A stretch of 64,000 nt of DNA from Alteribacillus persepolensis (GCF_900099605.1 NZ_FNDK01000009.1:62001-126000), one strand, 5' to 3'. Numbered from the stretch's first letter, positions 7,783-16,714 are shown. Translations and numbers: made by a program. The notes: generated by a model from the letters alone, not told the origin.

Positions 7783-8901
7783 TCACTCCTTAACCATCGT
7801 TTCTTCTGCAAGAGTTTGATTGAGTTCAATGCCTAAACCCGGTTTTGTAGGTGCTGCTAAATATACACCATCTTCTCCTCTTTCTTCTATTAACGCTGGA
7901 CCCTTAATAAGCGCATCCTGAAAATAAGATCTGTCCCCGGTGAAATACTCAATCCATTTTACATCTTCTAAACCACAAGCAAGATGAAGATGAATCTGCT
8001 GAAGGTTCCAAGGAGAAACTGGAATACGACGAGCGGAAGCATAATTGTACACCTTCAGCCAATCAGTGATGCCCCCAGTTGCCATTGCATTAGGTTGTAT
8101 GATATCGATAGCTTCCTGATCAATAAAATGGCGGAACTCCGTTAAACCGCAGTTTTGTTCTCCACCGGCGATATACGTCGTACCAGCGTATTCTCTTATA
8201 CGTTTATAACCAGCTACATCTTCAGGCGGTACAGGTTCTTCTAACCAGTAAAGATCGTAAGGCGCCCATTTTTTTAACATTTGAATAGAAGTTTCTACAT
8301 CCCAGGAACCATTAATGTCTACCATCAATTTCACATCTGGACCAATCGCTTCTCGAGTAGCAGCTACACGCTTTGTTGCTTCATCCAAACTTACTGCTGA
8401 TAACCCACCTCGAATTTTAATAGCTGAATGGCCTTTTTCTACATAAGCTGCCGCCTTTTGAGCTAATTCATCCGGGGGGAGCTGCTGCCCGACATTGGCA
8501 TACGTTAGTACCCGCTCCCGCTTATAGCCAAATAAATCAGCTACCGGTACGTTCATGAGTTTCCCTTTGATATCCCAAAGGGCAAAATCGATAGCAGCAA
8601 TGCAGTCGCGAATCATCCCTCGCATACCAAGCCGCCACGGTGCATCAAACATTTTTTTCCATAATCGTTCCGTTTGAAGAGGATCCTCTCGAAGAACTAT
8701 ATTCCGAAAATTCCGACGTAAAAGAGTAACAGCAACGTCACTTGTTTCTCCGTGAGGAAAAATTGGAGTGCTCAAAAAGCCGGTACCTGTTATATTTTCA
8801 TCTGTTTCTACATAAACAACCACGATTTCATGACCGCTAAATCCCATATCCGACTTTCCACGCTGGACATATCTTTCAACTTTCATATCAGTTATTTGCA
8901 T
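7783..8901 (-). CDS. mandelate racemase/muconate lactonizing enzyme-family dehydratase
   Basis: Enolase-superfamily enzyme of about 372 residues. The N-terminal capping domain is followed by the barrel with Lys-Ile-Arg (SAIKIRGG) on strand 2, metal ligands Asp in MVDINGSWD, Glu in WLEEPVPPEDV and Glu in AGGEQN. At the position of mandelate racemase His297 (usually S/P-H) the sequence reads VSPWNLQQIH, so the second base is missing or moved. This points to an acid-sugar or hydroxy-acid dehydratase or racemase of unknown substrate. The start is uncertain: ATG at 8901, ATG at 8886 or an upstream TTG at 8943; the GGGAGG lies 17-20 bases before 8901. It precedes the Tct operon's downstream side on the same strand. 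Confidence 0.82.
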   Translation of the reverse strand: MQITDMKVERYVQRGKSDMGFSGHEIVVVYVETDENITGTGFLSTPIFPHGETSDVAVTLLRRNFRNIVLREDPLQTERLWKKMFDAPWRLGMRGMIRDCIAAIDFALWDIKGKLMNVPVADLFGYKRERVLTYANVGQQLPPDELAQKAAAYVEKGHSAIKIRGGLSAVSLDEATKRVAATREAIGPDVKLMVDINGSWDVETSIQMLKKWAPYDLYWLEEPVPPEDVAGYKRIREYAGTTYIAGGEQNCGLTEFRHFIDQEAIDIIQPNAMATGGITDWLKVYNYASARRIPVSPWNLQQIHLHLACGLEDVKWIEYFTGDRSYFQDALIKGPALIEERGEDGVYLAAPTKPGLGIELNQTLAEETMVKE

Positions 8902-9196
8902 ATAGTGTGCACAGGAAAAATACTGTGCTTCCTCCCTTCTCAATCTTTGAGATTATTTCAACCATCATTGTACAAAAGTCACATACTCATACACCTGTTA
9001 CTATCTTTCCTTTACCTTCCTTTACTTTCTAAAAGCGCAAATAATAATTAGGCAGTTCTTCATACACTCATCATTTTCCACTCATATCGAAGCAAATATC
9101 AGCTCTTTCATAACAAGAATGCAGATATGTCAGACAGAATTCGAAAATTAGTAAACAAGCTTCCTATAACCAATCGTTCGAATATGAAAAATATAA

Positions 9197-10225
9197 TCAC
9201 TGCTGATTCAGTTCTTCTGATAAATCTTTGTAGACATTTATCTCTTCCTCTAAGAAAGATTGATAATCTTCACTATTCATCCATCCATCCTTCAAATGAA
9301 GGTATTGGCTCTCTACAAATTCCTGGTACCGTTCCGTCTCGAGTGTTTGTTCAAGTGCGTCTTCTAATATTTTTTTAATATCACCGGGCACATCAGCGTG
9401 AACAATAAATCCACGTGACATTCCACTTACTATATCCCAGCCGGATTCTACAGAAGTAGGGACGTCAGGATATTCTTCCACACGCTCTTCTGCAAAAATA
9501 ACCAACATTTCAAACTCGCCTTCTTCTAATAAAGACAACGCAGGTCCAGGCTCTTCAAGTAAAACATCTACGTGTCCGCCGGCAAGGTCCGCATGCATCT
9601 GGCCAGCATCTTCATACGCTACGTAATTTAAATCAATGCCAGCTGCTTTTTCAAATTTTGCTACAGTTAATTCATCTGTCCCCATAGAAGCTGTACCACC
9701 AATAGACACTTCTCCGGGGTTTTCCTGGACATGCTCAATGAATTCCTCAATATTTGCAAATGTGCCGCTTTTGACCATAAGGGCATAGGTGTCATCATGC
9801 ATACGAGCCAGACCACTAAACACATTGTCCTCGATATAATTTGGAGATTTACCAGTTGCCATATTTACTTGCGTATCTGAATTTGTAGGAAGCAATGTAT
9901 AACCATCAGCTGGAGCAGTGGCTACTTCCTGAGCAGCCACTGATCCGCCGCCGCCGGGCTTGTTCACTACATTTACATTTGTACCTAGAATGTCAGATAA
10001 TTCCCTAGCTACAGCCCGGGAATATACATCTGTGCCACCGCCTGCCCCGCCTCCTGCAATAATTTCAATATCTCTCTTTGGATAGTCAGCAGCTTCAGCA
10101 GATGTTTCTTCGGCGGTTCCTGTCTCTTTGTTATTATCCTCTTCTTCCTTTTCTCCCTCTGTGCATGCTGCCAATAAAACTATGAATACTAACACCATGA
10201 CTGCCATCCACTGTTTCGTTCTCAT
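9197..10225 (-). CDS. TctC-type solute-binding lipoprotein
   Basis: 342 residues. A signal peptide with lipobox LLAAC is followed by an acidic linker. The mature part has the tripartite tricarboxylate transporter (TTT) receptor pattern: YPKRDIEIIAGGGAGGGTDV, VVNKPGGGGSVAAQEVA, DGYTLL, and the C-terminal TctC region. It captures a carboxylate outside the cell and hands it to the TctAB membrane pair. The start overlaps the tctA stop by 4 bases, so translation is coupled. Substrate not deducible; the neighbouring dehydratase and dehydrogenase suggest a hydroxy or sugar acid. Confidence 0.9.
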   Translation of the reverse strand: MRTKQWMAVMVLVFIVLLAACTEGEKEEEDNNKETGTAEETSAEAADYPKRDIEIIAGGGAGGGTDVYSRAVARELSDILGTNVNVVNKPGGGGSVAAQEVATAPADGYTLLPTNSDTQVNMATGKSPNYIEDNVFSGLARMHDDTYALMVKSGTFANIEEFIEHVQENPGEVSIGGTASMGTDELTVAKFEKAAGIDLNYVAYEDAGQMHADLAGGHVDVLLEEPGPALSLLEEGEFEMLVIFAEERVEEYPDVPTSVESGWDIVSGMSRGFIVHADVPGDIKKILEDALEQTLETERYQEFVESQYLHLKDGWMNSEDYQSFLEEEINVYKDLSEELNQQ

Positions 10226-11745
10226 AAAGAATGCCTCCCATTATTGTTTGTTATTGTTTTTTGGTCTTTTCTATTAAAAGCTTTTTTCACGATAGGGAAT
10301 ACGAGAGCCAATAACGCTAATGCCAACAATACCGCACTGATTGGCCTTGTAAAAAAGATGCTGATATCTCCATTTGCGGCAACAAGAGAACGCCGGAATT
10401 GTTCTTCCACCATCCCTCCTAGCACAACTCCTAGAATAATAGTTGCAATCGGGAATCGGATTTTTTCGAGTCCAAATCCTAACAGCCCGAATATCAGCAT
10501 GATCATCACATCAAACATGGAATTTCTTACAGCAAAGGTGCCTATCACACATAAAACAACAATATATGGACCGAGTACAGAATATGGAATTTTAACGGTA
10601 TAAGAAAATAGCTTGATAAATGGTTTTGCTAAAAAAAGTATTAGCAGGTTAACAACAATCAAGCCAGCAAAAATGGAGTAAACCATTTCCATTTCATTGT
10701 CAAAAAGCATGGGACCAGGTTGAAGCCCGTGCAAAACAAAGGCTCCTAAAATCACTGCTGTCGTTGCACTTCCTGGAATACCTAATGCCAAAAGCGGTAC
10801 CATAGCTCCCATTGCTGCTGAATTATTAGCAGATTCAGGAGCAGCAATACCTTCTGGTGTACCTGTTCCGAATGTTTCTGGATGTTTCGACCAGCGAACC
10901 GCTTCACTATAACTGAGCAAAGAGGCAGTTGTAGCACCCACACCCGGAAGTATACCGACAAACACTCCAATAATGGAGGACCTTCCCAGAGTTGTGGAAA
11001 CCTTTCTTAACATTGGTAAATCCAAAAGACTTTTGCTGAGTTTTTTCATTTTTCCTTTCGCTTTTGATTCTTCCCTTGATTTTCTAAGCACTTCAGAAAT
11101 GGCAAACAATCCTATTAAAATAGGGACAAAATCAATACCTGACATCAGCGTAGTCGAATGAAATGTAAAGCGATTGGCACCAGTCATCACATCGATTCCT
11201 ATCGTAGCAACAAATAAGCCAAATAGTACTCCTATGAGGCCTTTTACAAGGTCTCCGCCGCTTAAAGATGCTACAACGGTTAGCCCTAATACAGCTAAAG
11301 CAAAATATTCAGGCGATGAGAAACGCAGAGCAAAATCTGCTAATATCGGTGTGAGGCCAATAAGAAATACAGTTCCGACAATTCCTCCAATCACTGAACT
11401 GACAATAGCTAGTCCAAGTGCCTTTTCAGGGTGGCCTTTTTTCGCCATAGGGTAGCCATCAAACGTGGTAGCTATCGCTTCAGGTGTTCCTGGTGTCCGA
11501 AAAAGTACAGCACTAATCATCCCGGAAAATACCGATGCTGCATAAATTCCCGTTAGAAGAAGGAATACAGGCGTTGTTTCCATGCCGTAAGTTATTGGGA
11601 GAAGAATCACTACAAGCATCGCTCCACTAATGCCAGGCATTGCTCCTCCGATAAAACCTATCGCAACAGCTAAGAGAAGCATCATGAAATGAAACGGGTG
11701 AAGCAGCTGTATAAAACCATCTAACAGAGCACTAACTTCTCTCAC
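10222..11745 (-). CDS. TctA-type large membrane subunit of TTT transporter
   Basis: 507 residues, ten or more hydrophobic segments. Conserved TctA features: GGAMPGISGAMLVVILLP near the N terminus, the repeat GVFVGILPGVGATTASLLSY in the middle, and GIPGSATTAVILGAFVLHGL. It forms the translocation channel with TctB. The three tct genes run tctB-tctA-tctC with gaps of 10 bases and an overlap of 4, so one operon is near certain. The start lies within HTCL-poor sequence but is supported by GGAGGTGAG upstream. Confidence 0.93.
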   Translation of the reverse strand: MREVSALLDGFIQLLHPFHFMMLLLAVAIGFIGGAMPGISGAMLVVILLPITYGMETTPVFLLLTGIYAASVFSGMISAVLFRTPGTPEAIATTFDGYPMAKKGHPEKALGLAIVSSVIGGIVGTVFLIGLTPILADFALRFSSPEYFALAVLGLTVVASLSGGDLVKGLIGVLFGLFVATIGIDVMTGANRFTFHSTTLMSGIDFVPILIGLFAISEVLRKSREESKAKGKMKKLSKSLLDLPMLRKVSTTLGRSSIIGVFVGILPGVGATTASLLSYSEAVRWSKHPETFGTGTPEGIAAPESANNSAAMGAMVPLLALGIPGSATTAVILGAFVLHGLQPGPMLFDNEMEMVYSIFAGLIVVNLLILFLAKPFIKLFSYTVKIPYSVLGPYIVVLCVIGTFAVRNSMFDVMIMLIFGLLGFGLEKIRFPIATIILGVVLGGMVEEQFRRSLVAANGDISIFFTRPISAVLLALALLALVFPIVKKAFNRKDQKTITNNNGRHSL

Positions 11746-11755
11746 CTCCTATCAA

Positions 11756-12274
11756 TCAATAAACAAAAATACTCAATGAGCGAAATATGCCTGCCCCTCG
11801 CGGAAGTGGAACACTGAGTAATACAATAAAGATATAGTTAAACACGAGGCTGCTTGTAAGAGACAGAGTGATTAGTTTGCCGATATGCTTTAACCCTAAG
11901 ACAAATGCAGCAGCCAGCATAAGCAGCGGTGTGGCGACAATGAAGCCTATTACTGGTAAAACCAGCACATAACCAGCTGCGACTGCTAGTACTATCCAAT
12001 GTTTATATGGGTATACCACTTCCATCTCTATGGGGGTTTCTTCCGTCTGTGCTTCAGCTGTTTTATCCATTTGCAAACCTGAATGTTTTTTATGCTTTAT
12101 CAATTCTTTGATTAATAAAACCACCCCCAGTATCAGCATTAAACAAAGAATGACCAATGGCCAAGCTCCAGGTCCTATTCTTTCTACACTACCCATTGGC
12201 AAACGAACAGCCTGAATCAAAAAAAATCCTGAAAATACAATGACGATAACTGCTAGACTAATATTGGCTTTCAT
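11756..12274 (-). CDS. TctB-type small membrane subunit of TTT transporter
   Basis: 172 residues with four hydrophobic segments (about 5-22, 35-55, 95-130, 140-165) and a charged, acidic central loop, as usual for TctB. AAGGAGG precedes the ATG. It is the first gene of the minus-strand transporter operon and lies back to back with the sensor kinase gene. TctB is needed with TctA for proton- or sodium-driven carboxylate uptake. Confidence 0.85.
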   Translation of the reverse strand: MKANISLAVIVIVFSGFFLIQAVRLPMGSVERIGPGAWPLVILCLMLILGVVLLIKELIKHKKHSGLQMDKTAEAQTEETPIEMEVVYPYKHWIVLAVAAGYVLVLPVIGFIVATPLLMLAAAFVLGLKHIGKLITLSLTSSLVFNYIFIVLLSVPLPRGAGIFRSLSIFVY

Positions 12275-12348
12275 TCCTAATCCTCCTTAAAGTAGAGTGC
12301 CCCTTCCCTTCCAAGTAAGCGCCTGCAAAAACCAACATTTTTGTCCGT

Positions 12349-12378
12349 ATAATATATTTTAATTTTAATAAAATTCAA
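12349..12378 (-). promoter_or_regulatory. candidate promoter of the tct operon
   Basis: TTGAAT, 18 bases, TATTAT on the minus strand, about 75 bases upstream of tctB in a strongly AT-rich divergent region. Moderate fit to the sigma-A consensus. Confidence 0.45.
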
Positions 12379-12387
12379 TAAATTTTG

Positions 12388-12416
12388 TTGTTAAAAAAAC
12401 TATTCTTAATTATAAT
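12388..12416 (+). promoter_or_regulatory. candidate promoter of the two-component genes
   Basis: TTGTTA, 17 bases, TATAAT on the plus strand, about 46 bases upstream of the kinase start. It lies back to back with the tct promoter, an arrangement that allows one regulator site to serve both directions. Confidence 0.6.
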
Positions 12417-12461
12417 TTAGTTACTAAAAAGCAGATTTATTAAAAAGGAGGGGTTAGGTGC

Positions 12462-14096
12462 TTGTTATTAAGAAACGTTTCTAAAAATCTTTCTCTTCAA
12501 ACAAAAATGATGATTTATATTACCAGTATCATTGTTATTTCTGTACTAATCATGGGTGTTTTTTCTTATCGGACCCTTCATCAAGCAGCAGAAGAATCCA
12601 CGTACTATTATCTGGTAAAAGCTGCAGACATTTTGTCTAAATTAGACATTGTAGAAGATACACTTCAAAACCAGGTTCCTGCCAATAATCTTCAAGCATC
12701 CTACGAAGAATTTTTAAAAGAAGAAGGGAACGAAGATAGTATATTTATCGTGTTAATTGATCAAGAAGGAACAAGATACACTCATCCCAATTCCGCCCTC
12801 ATAGGAGAGAAAATAACAGGAAATGATGTGAAGCAAGCGTTTAATGGACAAACATATATTTCAAGTGCTGATGGCATATCTGGACCTACTATTCGCGCGT
12901 TTGTTCCAGTAAATGACTCAGAAACTGGTGAACAAATAGGGGTATTCTCCGTAGGCGTTTTACAACAAAGCATTTCTGATATGCTTCTTAAATACTTACA
13001 ATCTCTTAATGCTTGGTTAATTTTTACGATCATTTTTGGAGCTGTTGTTGCCGTATGGATGGCCCGCAGAATAAAGAAAATATTACACGGGTTTGAACCA
13101 CGTGAAATAGCCGCTCTCTTTCGGGAAAAAGAGGCCATGCTGGAGTCAATGAGCGAAGGAATTTTGGCCATCGATAATCAAAACCGAGTGACTCTTTTAA
13201 ATCGGGCAGCCAAAACCATTTTAAATATTGACGATCAGCTGATTGGCCAAAAGCTGGAACGTTTCCCGCAGTTACAACCTTTTGCCCATTCTATTAATGA
13301 CCGCACCGTTTGCAATAAAGATATTGAAATAAGAGTAAATAACGTCATTATCATGGCTCGTTACCAATCCATTGTGTTAGAGCATCAAGTGGTACATGGA
13401 ACAATTATTTCCTTTCGTGATATTACTGCAGTCGAAGAGATGGCTGAGGAATTAACTGGCGTACAGCAATACGTGGATGCTCTTCGTGCCAAGACTCATG
13501 AATTTATGAATAAATTGCAAACGCTTTCAGGATTGGTTGAGTTAAAACGCTACCAAGAAGTGAAAGATTATATTATTCAAACAACTCATCAACAGCAAAA
13601 AAAGATTCATTTCTTTAAAAAGCATATACAAGAACCTAAGTTGACTGGTCTTCTTCTTGGCAAATGCCAGCAAGCCGAAGAAACAAATACGTTGATACAT
13701 TTCACCCCGGGCAGCTCTATTGGCAAGCTCCCAGCATCCTATCCAGTCAACAGTCTCGTCTTAATTATCGGCAACCTAGTACAAAATGCAATCGAGATTT
13801 TGCGTGAAAACGACAAAGGCGAAATTATCATTACCCTGCTTGATGAAACGGAAAACATTCACGTCATTATTGAGGATAACGGTCCGGGTATCGAGGAAGA
13901 GAATCTGGAAAATGTCTTTAAAAGGGGATTCACCTCTAATGGCCAAGGACGCGGTATAGGGTTATCCCTCGTAAAATACCATGTAGATCAATTGTTAAAA
14001 GGCAGCATTATGGTAGACAGCTCGGTAGGGGAAGGTACAGCATTTTACCTGACTCTTCCTAAAAGGAATTACTTACCGGTAAAGGAGGAAGCGTAA
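12462..14096 (+). CDS. CitA/DcuS-type sensor histidine kinase
   Basis: 544 residues. One TM segment at about 17-38, an extracellular PDC/CACHE sensor domain with FIVLIDQEGTRYTHPNSALIGE, a second TM at about 180-200, a cytoplasmic PAS domain, then the H-box LRAKTHEFMNKLQTLSGL with His346, and an ATPase domain (NLVQNAIEIL, EDNGPGIEEENL, GRGIGLSLV). This is the CitA/DcuS/DctS layout that senses di- and tricarboxylates outside the cell. It starts at TTG with AAGGAGGGG eight bases upstream. It overlaps the response regulator gene by one base. Divergent placement next to the Tct operon makes that operon the likely target. Confidence 0.93.
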   Translation: MLLRNVSKNLSLQTKMMIYITSIIVISVLIMGVFSYRTLHQAAEESTYYYLVKAADILSKLDIVEDTLQNQVPANNLQASYEEFLKEEGNEDSIFIVLIDQEGTRYTHPNSALIGEKITGNDVKQAFNGQTYISSADGISGPTIRAFVPVNDSETGEQIGVFSVGVLQQSISDMLLKYLQSLNAWLIFTIIFGAVVAVWMARRIKKILHGFEPREIAALFREKEAMLESMSEGILAIDNQNRVTLLNRAAKTILNIDDQLIGQKLERFPQLQPFAHSINDRTVCNKDIEIRVNNVIIMARYQSIVLEHQVVHGTIISFRDITAVEEMAEELTGVQQYVDALRAKTHEFMNKLQTLSGLVELKRYQEVKDYIIQTTHQQQKKIHFFKKHIQEPKLTGLLLGKCQQAEETNTLIHFTPGSSIGKLPASYPVNSLVLIIGNLVQNAIEILRENDKGEIIITLLDETENIHVIIEDNGPGIEEENLENVFKRGFTSNGQGRGIGLSLVKYHVDQLLKGSIMVDSSVGEGTAFYLTLPKRNYLPVKEEA

Positions 14097-14767
14097 TGAC
14101 AGTAAGAACTTTAATCGTAGAAGATGATCCTATGGTTTCAAGTATCAATGAAGAGTATCTGACAAGTGTTGCAGGTTTTATTCATGCAGGTACTGTAACT
14201 AATGGACGTGATGCATTAAATAAAATAAAGTTAAAAAATATTGATCTCCTCCTGCTTGATATTTTTATGTCAAAAATGGATGGCCTTGAGCTGCTGCGTG
14301 AAATTCGCCGAACTAGTGAAAAAGTAGATGTCATTATGATCACTGCAGCGGACTCCCCTGAAACCATAGAAGAACTCATGCGTTTGGGAGTGGTGGATTG
14401 TATTTTAAAGCCATTTGATTTCGAACGTTTTGAAAAAGCTCTTTCTCATTATAAAAAAAGGGCTTCCGTTTTCCGCAGAGCAACTTCTATCAACCAACAA
14501 GCTATAGATCAATTAAATAATCATGAAAAAAAGAAAAAAGAGGTGCTTCCAAAGGGAATTGACGCCATTACGCTTGAAAAGGTACGTTATCAGTTAAAGA
14601 CAAATAAAACCTCCTGTACGATACAGGAGTTAGCAAGTCAAACACGCGTCTCCAAAATTACAATGCGTAAATATCTGGAATATCTCTCAGAAAACCATGA
14701 GATTAAGCTAGATTTAGATTACTCCACTAAAGGACGGCCTTCTAAGCTTTATTCATATATCGGTTAA
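14096..14767 (+). CDS. CitB/DcuR-type response regulator
   Basis: 223 residues. Receiver domain with acidic pocket ED(D) at 9-11 and phospho-acceptor Asp55 (LLLLDIFMSKMDG), then a linker, then a C-terminal HTH (IQELASQTRVSKITMRKYLEYL) as in the CitB/DcuR/MalR family. Phosphorylated by the kinase encoded immediately upstream and expected to activate the tct operon and perhaps the enolase-superfamily and dehydrogenase-like genes. The ATG overlaps the kinase stop codon (TAATG). Confidence 0.93.
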   Translation: MTVRTLIVEDDPMVSSINEEYLTSVAGFIHAGTVTNGRDALNKIKLKNIDLLLLDIFMSKMDGLELLREIRRTSEKVDVIMITAADSPETIEELMRLGVVDCILKPFDFERFEKALSHYKKRASVFRRATSINQQAIDQLNNHEKKKKEVLPKGIDAITLEKVRYQLKTNKTSCTIQELASQTRVSKITMRKYLEYLSENHEIKLDLDYSTKGRPSKLYSYIG

Positions 14768-14916
14768 AGTGAAAGGAATTTCTGTTACTTGCAGACATCC
14801 GTTCGTCAGCCAGAGCGGCATGCTTTTGGCCGCAGCGGAACCACGTTGTTTATACTGAAGAGCGTCGGGAGCTAACTGAAAACTAAAAACATGAGCTCTA
14901 AATACCTTCTATTAGA

Positions 14917-14962
14917 AAAACGCGGCTTACCGCCCAATCCTTATGGCGGAAGCCGCTGTTTT
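14917..14962 (+). terminator. terminator downstream of the two-component genes
   Basis: GCGGCTTACCGCC and GGCGGAAGCCGC form a near-perfect 12-base-pair stem with TGTTTTA after it. It is about 155 bases beyond the response regulator stop. Confidence 0.6.
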
Positions 14963-15227
14963 ACCTGCACCACATTCCTTAAAACAACATGTTCAATACT
15001 TTGATAGTGTATAGAAAATTTGGCTCGCGACAGGCTTTTGGCGGTGCAAGTACTGCCTTCGCTGCACGTATACTAACGAATCCAGCCTTTTATTACGTTA
15101 ATCATTCATGCTGGCCCATTATCTTTTTCGGCTAGTGGCAAACAGGCAGAAAACTTCAACGAAAGATTCGTATAACTTTTCAAAACATAAGTAATCTGCC
15201 ACTGAGCCCATTACGTATTACACAGAA

Positions 15228-15262
15228 AACCTCCGCAGCCATTGAAAGGATAAACGGAGGTT
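15228..15262 (-). terminator. terminator of the DsbA-like gene
   Basis: AACCTCCG and CGGAGGTT form an 8-base-pair stem around a 19-base loop; on the minus strand TTTTCTGT follows. It is 20 bases past the stop codon of the DsbA-like gene. Confidence 0.5.
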
Positions 15263-15282
15263 CACAACATCGCTGAAGCAGA

Positions 15283-15858
15283 CTATAAAATTTTTTTTAA
15301 TTCTTCAATAGAGGGGGCATCTTCAAAGTGATGGACTTGAATCTCCCCGTTGCTGCCGATATAAGATGGAATCGTCCAAATGTTCCAATCTTCTGCTAGT
15401 TGAAAGTCCGCATCAACCATAGCTTTGTAGGTTTCTGCATGTATGGCTTGTTCAAACTCTTGCGGTTGAAGACCTGCCTCTTTTGCAATAGCACAAAGAA
15501 CTTCTGTATCTGCAATATCTTCATCATGTTTCCAGACCGCTTCGAATATTCTTTGATGATAAGCGTCAAACATACCCTTCTCGCGTGCAAACTTCGCTCC
15601 CACATGAGCAAGATACGTATCGCGCTTTTCAGAAGGGGGACGGATTTTTATTCCTGTATCCGACTCAAATTGCTGCAAAAATTGTTTCGCTTGTTTTTTA
15701 TATCCTTCCGGCTTTGCTGGAGGATTCGCTCCCTTTGGCATTCTCCATGGCTTCCAATCAATATCTGCGCCTTCTTCCTTTAATGACGTTAGAGACACCG
15801 TCTCCGTGTAGCAAAAAGGTCATGTGTAATTAAAAAAGATCGTTAATGTTTGAACCAT
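15283..15858 (-). CDS. DsbA/FrnE-like thioredoxin-fold protein with in-frame UGA at CxxC (selenoprotein candidate or nonsense mutant)
   Basis: The full frame has 191 codons from an ATG with a strong AAGGAGG site. It reads MVQTLTIFFNYT-UGA-PFCYTETVSL and then continues without a break through a typical DsbA/FrnE alpha-helical insert to the cis-Pro segment WTIPSYIGSNG and a normal C terminus. Homologues carry C-P-F/W-C-Y at this place, so UGA (codon 13) replaces exactly the first redox Cys, giving U-P-F-C if read as selenocysteine. A hairpin with a GGU loop follows at the distance used by bacterial SECIS elements. Alternatives are a one-base nonsense change from TGC/TGT, or a sequencing error, with possible reinitiation at the GTG at 15798 giving a protein without the active site. 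It follows a flavin reductase gene on the same strand by 82 bases. Confidence 0.7.
15786..15807 (-). promoter_or_regulatory. SECIS-like hairpin downstream of the UGA
   Basis: In the mRNA, GAGAC and GUCUC pair perfectly around a three-base GGU loop, and ACG/CGU can extend the stem past a UAA bulge. The loop begins 21 bases after the UGA. Bacterial SECIS elements lie directly after the UGA, with a small apical loop whose first bases include G (GGUCU in E. coli fdhF, about 18 bases after UGA). The match is good but the stem is short. A five-base-pair hairpin can arise by chance. Confidence 0.4.
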
Positions 15859-15940
15859 TATGATTCCTCCTTTTTAAAAAGTTACTGATTTTTCTTCATT
15901 GATGATATGACCCAATAGAATGGCAAATGGGTTATGTGAG

Positions 15941-16489
15941 TTACTTCAAATCGAAGCCTTGAAATGGCATAACAATGTCTTCTTTTTTCTTTTCTACAAA
16001 ACCCGGATCACGCTCTAACAAAGCATTCACTGTTAAATTTTTCTTATCTGCATGCAGCATGTCAGCTGACACAATATCACCTATGGCTATTCCAAAATCT
16101 CCATTATCAATAAGGCTGACAAGTTCACATTCGAAGTACCCCACAGCATCTTTCAAAATAGGGCAGCCAGTCTCTCGATAAATAAATCGGTCTTCTCCGA
16201 GGGATGCAATATCTTGCTTCCCTTCAAAAAAGAATTCATCATGCAGATCGACTTGATTTTCAGACACCACAGATACGGTCCAGGTTCCTCCTTTTTTCAC
16301 CAATTCATATCCTTCAATTTCTTTTGGAAAACACGTTAACATTCTGGGCGGTTCATGGGAGCATTGTGTACTCCAGCATCCAAAATGAAAATTTGCTCTT
16401 TTTCCATCCGTAGCCGCAATAAACAGATTACCGCGGACACGATTTTTGTACACCTTATTTGCAAAGTCCTTGTGTGTTTTTGTATGCAT
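15941..16489 (-). CDS. flavin reductase-like domain protein
   Basis: 182 residues with the FMN-binding split-barrel pattern of flavin reductase-like proteins: VRGNLFIAATDGKRANFHFGCWSTQCSHEPPRMLTCF and later GYFECELVSLIDNGDFGIAIGDIV. Such proteins bind FMN and often supply reduced flavin to a monooxygenase or act as oxidoreductases. It could be cotranscribed with the DsbA-like gene downstream. It is the only flavin reductase-type gene in the window, while the flavin-dependent monooxygenase at 40972-42483 has none next to it; a link between the two is speculative. Confidence 0.75.
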   Translation of the reverse strand: MHTKTHKDFANKVYKNRVRGNLFIAATDGKRANFHFGCWSTQCSHEPPRMLTCFPKEIEGYELVKKGGTWTVSVVSENQVDLHDEFFFEGKQDIASLGEDRFIYRETGCPILKDAVGYFECELVSLIDNGDFGIAIGDIVSADMLHADKKNLTVNALLERDPGFVEKKKEDIVMPFQGFDLK

Positions 16490-16620
16490 GTTCTTTGAGC
16501 CCCCTTTCTCTTCTCTTTTTTCTATAGGACGCCCCTTCCTTTTAAGACGTCATCGCACTAACTACTATACTACAAAAAACATTTCCCTGTATTTTCTTAA
16601 GTGTTTAAGCCCTGACTAGA

Positions 16621-16645
16621 AAAACTTGGCTTACCGCCAAGTTTT
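16621..16645. terminator. bidirectional terminator-like hairpin
   Basis: AAAACTTGGC and GCCAAGTTTT form a perfect 10-base-pair stem with a 5-base loop, followed by T on both strands. It lies between two minus-strand genes and probably ends the yfmJ-like transcript. Confidence 0.7.
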
Positions 16646-16714
16646 TATGATGAAAGTCTTCGTTTTTCTTGGTACAACGTTAAACATTTCTGCCGCATAA
16701 AAAGAAACATACTA

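Larger units (their letters stand above)
14768..15282. other. intergenic, hairpins only
   Basis: Between convergent genes. I find terminators at both ends but no coding region in between. Confidence 0.5.
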
